The notes under the pieces were generated by a model that was not told the origin of the DNA, did not search any database, and was given only the letters and a program-made list of their open reading frames with translations. Below, piece after piece: positions 6,059-8,643 of a stretch of DNA of 8,643 nucleotides. Numbering within the stretch: the first letter of the stretch is position 1; each line of letters begins with the position of its first letter. The DNA is from Verrucomicrobiia bacterium (GTDB lineage Bacteria > Verrucomicrobiota > Verrucomicrobiia > CAIQCK01), in contig JAOACV010000043.1 of the NCBI GenBank assembly GCA_026417675.1, positions 1,292 to 9,934 of the forward strand, in the 5' to 3' direction. A program made the translations under genes and the position numbers.

Positions 6059-7225
6059 ATGAGAGTCGTGCTGCTGACCAACATGCTTCCGCCCTACCGG
6101 GTTGAGTTTTTCAACGAACTGAGCCGGTTGTGCGACCTGGTGGTCGTCGCGGACAGTTTGGTGATCCCGACCCGCTCCTGGGAGGTGGACCCCTCGGAAT
6201 TCAAGTTCACCTGCGTCATCGCGCGCTCCAAGAGCTTCCTGCGCGAGCTGAAGCGTCGGGACCTGGGCTTCAAGGAGGTGCGGGAGTTGAGCCTGGGAAC
6301 CAAGACGATTCCGTTGCTGTGCCAATACAAACCGGACGTGGTGATCACCTGCGAATTCGGCCTGCGCACGCTGCAGACGATGCTCTACGCGCGCTGGAAA
6401 CGGATTCCCTTCGTGGTCTGGTCGGAAGGCACGCATCTGACGGAAAAGAAGATCGGCTTGCTCAGACGCTTCATGCGCTGGTGGGTGCTGCGTCACGCCG
6501 CCCGGGCGTGGGCCGACGGCAAGTTGAATATCGAATACTTGACCAGTTGGGGATTCGACCCCGCCCGCGTGGACGTGGGCATGACCGGCGTGTCCACGGA
6601 ATTGTTCCGCGACCGCGTCGGCGCGCTGCTGGCAGAACGCGAGGCCATCCGGCAACGACTGGGTTTGAACGGGTTGGTGTTTATCTTCTCCGGCGTCTTT
6701 TCAAGACGGAAAGGCATCCATTTGCTTCTCGATGCCCTGACGCGCGCTGCGCCCCGATTGGCCGGCAAGGCCAGCGTGCTCTTCGTGGGCGACGGCGAAC
6801 TACGCCCGTTAATTGAGCAGTGGAAGGCCGCGCACCCGGAGATTCCAGTCCACGTGACGGGCTTCGTGCAGCAGCCGGACTTGTTTCAATACTACGCTGC
6901 GGGCGACGTGTTCGTCCTGCCAACGGTGGATGACAACTGGCCGCTGGCGACGCTGGAGGCACTGGTGGCCGGCCTGCCGCAGATTTTCTCGACGCTCAAT
7001 GGCGCCACGCCCGATCTGCTGTCCGCGCAGACCGGCGTCGCCTGCAATCCGTTCGACGCCGATGCGTTTGCGTCGGCCCTGGTCGGCGCGCTGGATTGGG
7101 GACGCAAGCGGCTCCCTTCGGACGTGGTGGCGCGTTTCTGCGACTACTATTCGCCGCGACGGCAAGCCGAGCGCGCGTTCGCTTGTGTGGAAAAAGCTTA
7201 CCGACGCAACGCGACCGCCGCATAG
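6059..7225 (+). CDS. Family 4 (GT-B) glycosyltransferase
   Basis: The 388-residue protein has two Rossmann-like halves. The N-terminal acceptor half starts MRVVLLTNMLPPYRVEFFNEL, a pattern common in family 4 enzymes that act on surface glycans, and contains KPDVVITCEF (91-100) and RIPFVVWSEGTH (115-126). The donor half has FIFSGVFSRRKGIHLLLDAL (208-227) with the basic RRKG that usually contacts the nucleotide-sugar phosphates. It continues with VLFVGDGELRPLIE, IPVHVTGFVQQPDLFQYYAAGDVFVLPT, and the signature region DDNWPLATLEALVAGLP (291-307). In that signature the usual E-x7-E first Glu is Asp (D292), with E300 as the second. It is probably a retaining, cytoplasmic enzyme; donor and acceptor are unknown. 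It follows the previous gene after 83 bases that hold no clear promoter or terminator. Confidence 0.92.
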   Translation: MRVVLLTNMLPPYRVEFFNELSRLCDLVVVADSLVIPTRSWEVDPSEFKFTCVIARSKSFLRELKRRDLGFKEVRELSLGTKTIPLLCQYKPDVVITCEFGLRTLQTMLYARWKRIPFVVWSEGTHLTEKKIGLLRRFMRWWVLRHAARAWADGKLNIEYLTSWGFDPARVDVGMTGVSTELFRDRVGALLAEREAIRQRLGLNGLVFIFSGVFSRRKGIHLLLDALTRAAPRLAGKASVLFVGDGELRPLIEQWKAAHPEIPVHVTGFVQQPDLFQYYAAGDVFVLPTVDDNWPLATLEALVAGLPQIFSTLNGATPDLLSAQTGVACNPFDADAFASALVGALDWGRKRLPSDVVARFCDYYSPRRQAERAFACVEKAYRRNATAA

Positions 7226-7278
7226 GATGACGTTGCGCGCGCTGGTCTGTCGGCGCGGATTTCTGATAACTTACGACC

Positions 7279-7782
7279 ATGCACTGGCTCTTCCAGGATT
7301 GGGCCGCGAACAAGGCGAACCCGAAAGGGCGCCTGGTCATGGTAATGTTCCGGCTAGCCTATGCGCTGCGTCACGGCCCCCGATGGCTGTTGCCGCTGAC
7401 GCTGCTCTACGGGATCTTTTATCGCGTCTGCGTCGAGTGGATTCTTGGCATCGAGCTGCCATGGAAGACGCGCGTCGGGCCGGGACTTCGCATTGACCAC
7501 GGCCATGCATTGGTCATTAACGACGGCACCGTCATCGGCAGCGGCTGCCATCTGCGCAACTCGACCACCATCGGCAACAAGCTCAAGCCCGACGGCACCT
7601 ATTCCGGTTCGCCTGTGATCGGCAACAACGTGGACGTGGGCGCCAACGCCGTGATCCTCGGTGAAATCACCATCGGCGATCATGCGGTCATCGGGGCCGG
7701 CGCCGTCGTCGTGCATGATGTGCCCGCCCGCGCCGTGGTCGCCGGAAATCCCGCGCGGGTCCTTCGCATACAGGCGTCCTAG
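7279..7782 (+). CDS. Left-handed beta-helix O-acetyltransferase, WcaB/serine-acetyltransferase-like
   Basis: The 167-residue protein has a short hydrophobic N-terminal helical part (WLLPLTLLYGIFYRVCVEWILGIE, 36-59). Hexapeptide repeats follow: VGPGLRIDHGHALVINDGTVIGSGCHLRNSTTIGNK, then SPVIGNNVDVGANAVILGEITIGDHAVIGAGAVVVHDVPARAVVAGNPARVLR. The D73-H74 pair matches the catalytic His region of CysE and WcaB. The large N-terminal helical domain of true serine acetyltransferase is missing. The segment that carries the second active-site His of E. coli CysE reads SGSPVIG, with no His. Size and sequence therefore fit a colanic-acid-WcaB-type transferase that moves acetyl from acetyl-CoA to a glycan, and the neighbouring glycosyltransferases support this. 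Such proteins are often misnamed serine acetyltransferase. ATG 7279 has no clear ribosome binding site. The next gene starts 5 bases after its stop. Confidence 0.88.
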   Translation: MHWLFQDWAANKANPKGRLVMVMFRLAYALRHGPRWLLPLTLLYGIFYRVCVEWILGIELPWKTRVGPGLRIDHGHALVINDGTVIGSGCHLRNSTTIGNKLKPDGTYSGSPVIGNNVDVGANAVILGEITIGDHAVIGAGAVVVHDVPARAVVAGNPARVLRIQAS

Positions 7783-7787
7783 TCCAC

Positions 7788-8643
7788 ATGATTCTGCCTC
7801 TCAACCCCACCGACACGCTCGCGTTGGCGCAGGCGGTGCAGCGCAACCGCGCCCTTTACGACCGGATGCGCAAAGGTCATCTGTCAGGCGCGCCGGACTA
7901 TCTGGTGCTCACCGCCGCCAACGCGCGTCAAGCCGCAGCCTATCGCGCCGAGTTGGCGGCGCGGACGCGGCGCGGGTTCTTTCCGAAGGACCTGCGCACG
8001 CTGGTCGTGCCCGATCCCAACGGCCGACGCGTCGGCACGGGCGGCGCAACCTTGAACGCGTTGCGCGCCGTGGCAGCGGACGCCTGCGGGGTGCTCGCCG
8101 GTCGCCGGATTCTGGTGATCCATGCGGGCGGCAGGGAACCGCGAGGGACGGGCAATGCGGCGGCGGGGAAGATATTCCTGAAGTTGCCCGTCACGACCGT
8201 GGACGGGTGTGACGCGGCATTGTTCGATGAACTGTTCGTGACGCTGGCGTGTGCTTTGCGGCGGTTGGGGCCGGGTCTGCTGGCGGCGTCGGGCGATGTT
8301 TTGCTGCTGTGCGACGCCAGCGCCGTGCGGTGCGCATCGGGCGCGGTGAACGGGTTCGCCGCGCCCGCGCCGGCCGAACAGGCGACCCGGCATGGCGCGT
8401 ATGTGTGTGACGCCAAGGGCGCGGTGCGGCGGTTCCTGCACAAGGCGGACGAGAGGGCGTTGCGGGCTGGCGGCGCGGTGGATGCGCTGGAGCGGGCGTG
8501 GGTGGACACGGGCTTGGTGAGTTTCGCCGGGGCAGGCTTGTCGGCGCTCACGGCGCTGGCCGGCGTGACGACGGGGCCGGGTGGCTTCTCGATCAGGCCG
8601 CCGTTGTTCCCTCCAAGACTGGGCGGGAGGTTTGACCTCTACC
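7788..8643 (+). CDS. Fucose-1-phosphate guanylyltransferase domain of an L-fucokinase/GDP-fucose pyrophosphorylase family protein (3' end outside window)
   Basis: From ATG 7788 the frame is open to the window end, giving 285 codons. Recognisable blocks of the fucose pyrophosphorylase family are DYLVLTAANARQAAAYRAEL (37-56), VVPDPNGRRVGTGGATLNAL (73-92), ILVIHAGG (108-115), GKIFLKLPV (127-135), LAASGDVLLLCD (165-176), HGAYVCDAKGAVRRFLHKADERALRAGGAV and the WVDTGLVSF block (D240). The family makes GDP-L-fucose from fucose-1-phosphate and GTP. In bifunctional (FKP-like) members a GHMP-type fucokinase domain follows, and that part would lie beyond the window. GDP-fucose would feed the glycosyltransferases upstream. 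Oddly, the segment after HAGG, usually like (D/Q)S(K/R)RLPxY, reads REPRGTGN here; only the second Arg and the later GK are kept. It starts 5 bases after the acetyltransferase stop with no clear ribosome binding site, so translation is probably coupled. Confidence 0.85.
   Translation, partial: MILPLNPTDTLALAQAVQRNRALYDRMRKGHLSGAPDYLVLTAANARQAAAYRAELAARTRRGFFPKDLRTLVVPDPNGRRVGTGGATLNALRAVAADACGVLAGRRILVIHAGGREPRGTGNAAAGKIFLKLPVTTVDGCDAALFDELFVTLACALRRLGPGLLAASGDVLLLCDASAVRCASGAVNGFAAPAPAEQATRHGAYVCDAKGAVRRFLHKADERALRAGGAVDALERAWVDTGLVSFAGAGLSALTALAGVTTGPGGFSIRPPLFPPRLGGRFDLY

Noticed and set aside
6930..7496. Plus-strand frame running through the end of the family 4 gene into the acetyltransferase
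   Set aside because: It overlaps two well-supported genes out of frame and has no motif.

Overview
The window is GC-rich (clearly above 60% by eye) and densely coding. Every gene I can support lies on the + strand. Taxonomy cannot be fixed without a search. The GC content, the L20 and PheS sequence style, and a long palindromic repeat of the form GTAGCCGCCGACGT... together suggest a member of the Verrucomicrobiota (Pedosphaera/Limisphaera-like). This is inference.

Region 1 (1-2021) is translation housekeeping. It holds the 3' end of an unidentified gene, which synteny suggests is infC. A strong terminator- or attenuator-like hairpin follows, then rpmI (L35, GTG start), rplT (L20) and pheS (phenylalanyl-tRNA synthetase alpha). 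A 24-bp perfect-type inverted repeat fills the gap between rplT and pheS and ends 7 bases before the pheS start codon. pheT, the usual partner, does not follow pheS.

Region 2 (2062-7225) is a run of glycan-assembly genes beginning about 40 bases after pheS. It contains a polytopic GT-C-like membrane protein and a DPM1-like family 2 glycosyltransferase with a C-terminal membrane anchor; these two are coupled by an ATGA overlap. A second family 2 glycosyltransferase with an unusual C-terminal extension and a family 4 (GT-B) glycosyltransferase follow. The first two genes look like a polyprenyl-phosphate-sugar synthase and the enzyme that would use its product on the outer face of the inner membrane. 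The last two would add sugars in the cytoplasm.

Region 3 (7279-8643) holds a left-handed beta-helix O-acetyltransferase of the WcaB/CysE type. Five bases later comes the first 285 codons of a fucose-1-phosphate guanylyltransferase (fucokinase/pyrophosphorylase family), cut by the window end. The block reads as a surface polysaccharide or glycoprotein-glycan locus that probably uses GDP-L-fucose and O-acetylation, joined directly to a ribosomal-protein/tRNA-synthetase operon. I saw no tRNA, rRNA, CRISPR array, insertion sequence or phage gene. No gene-free stretch exceeds about 90 bases.
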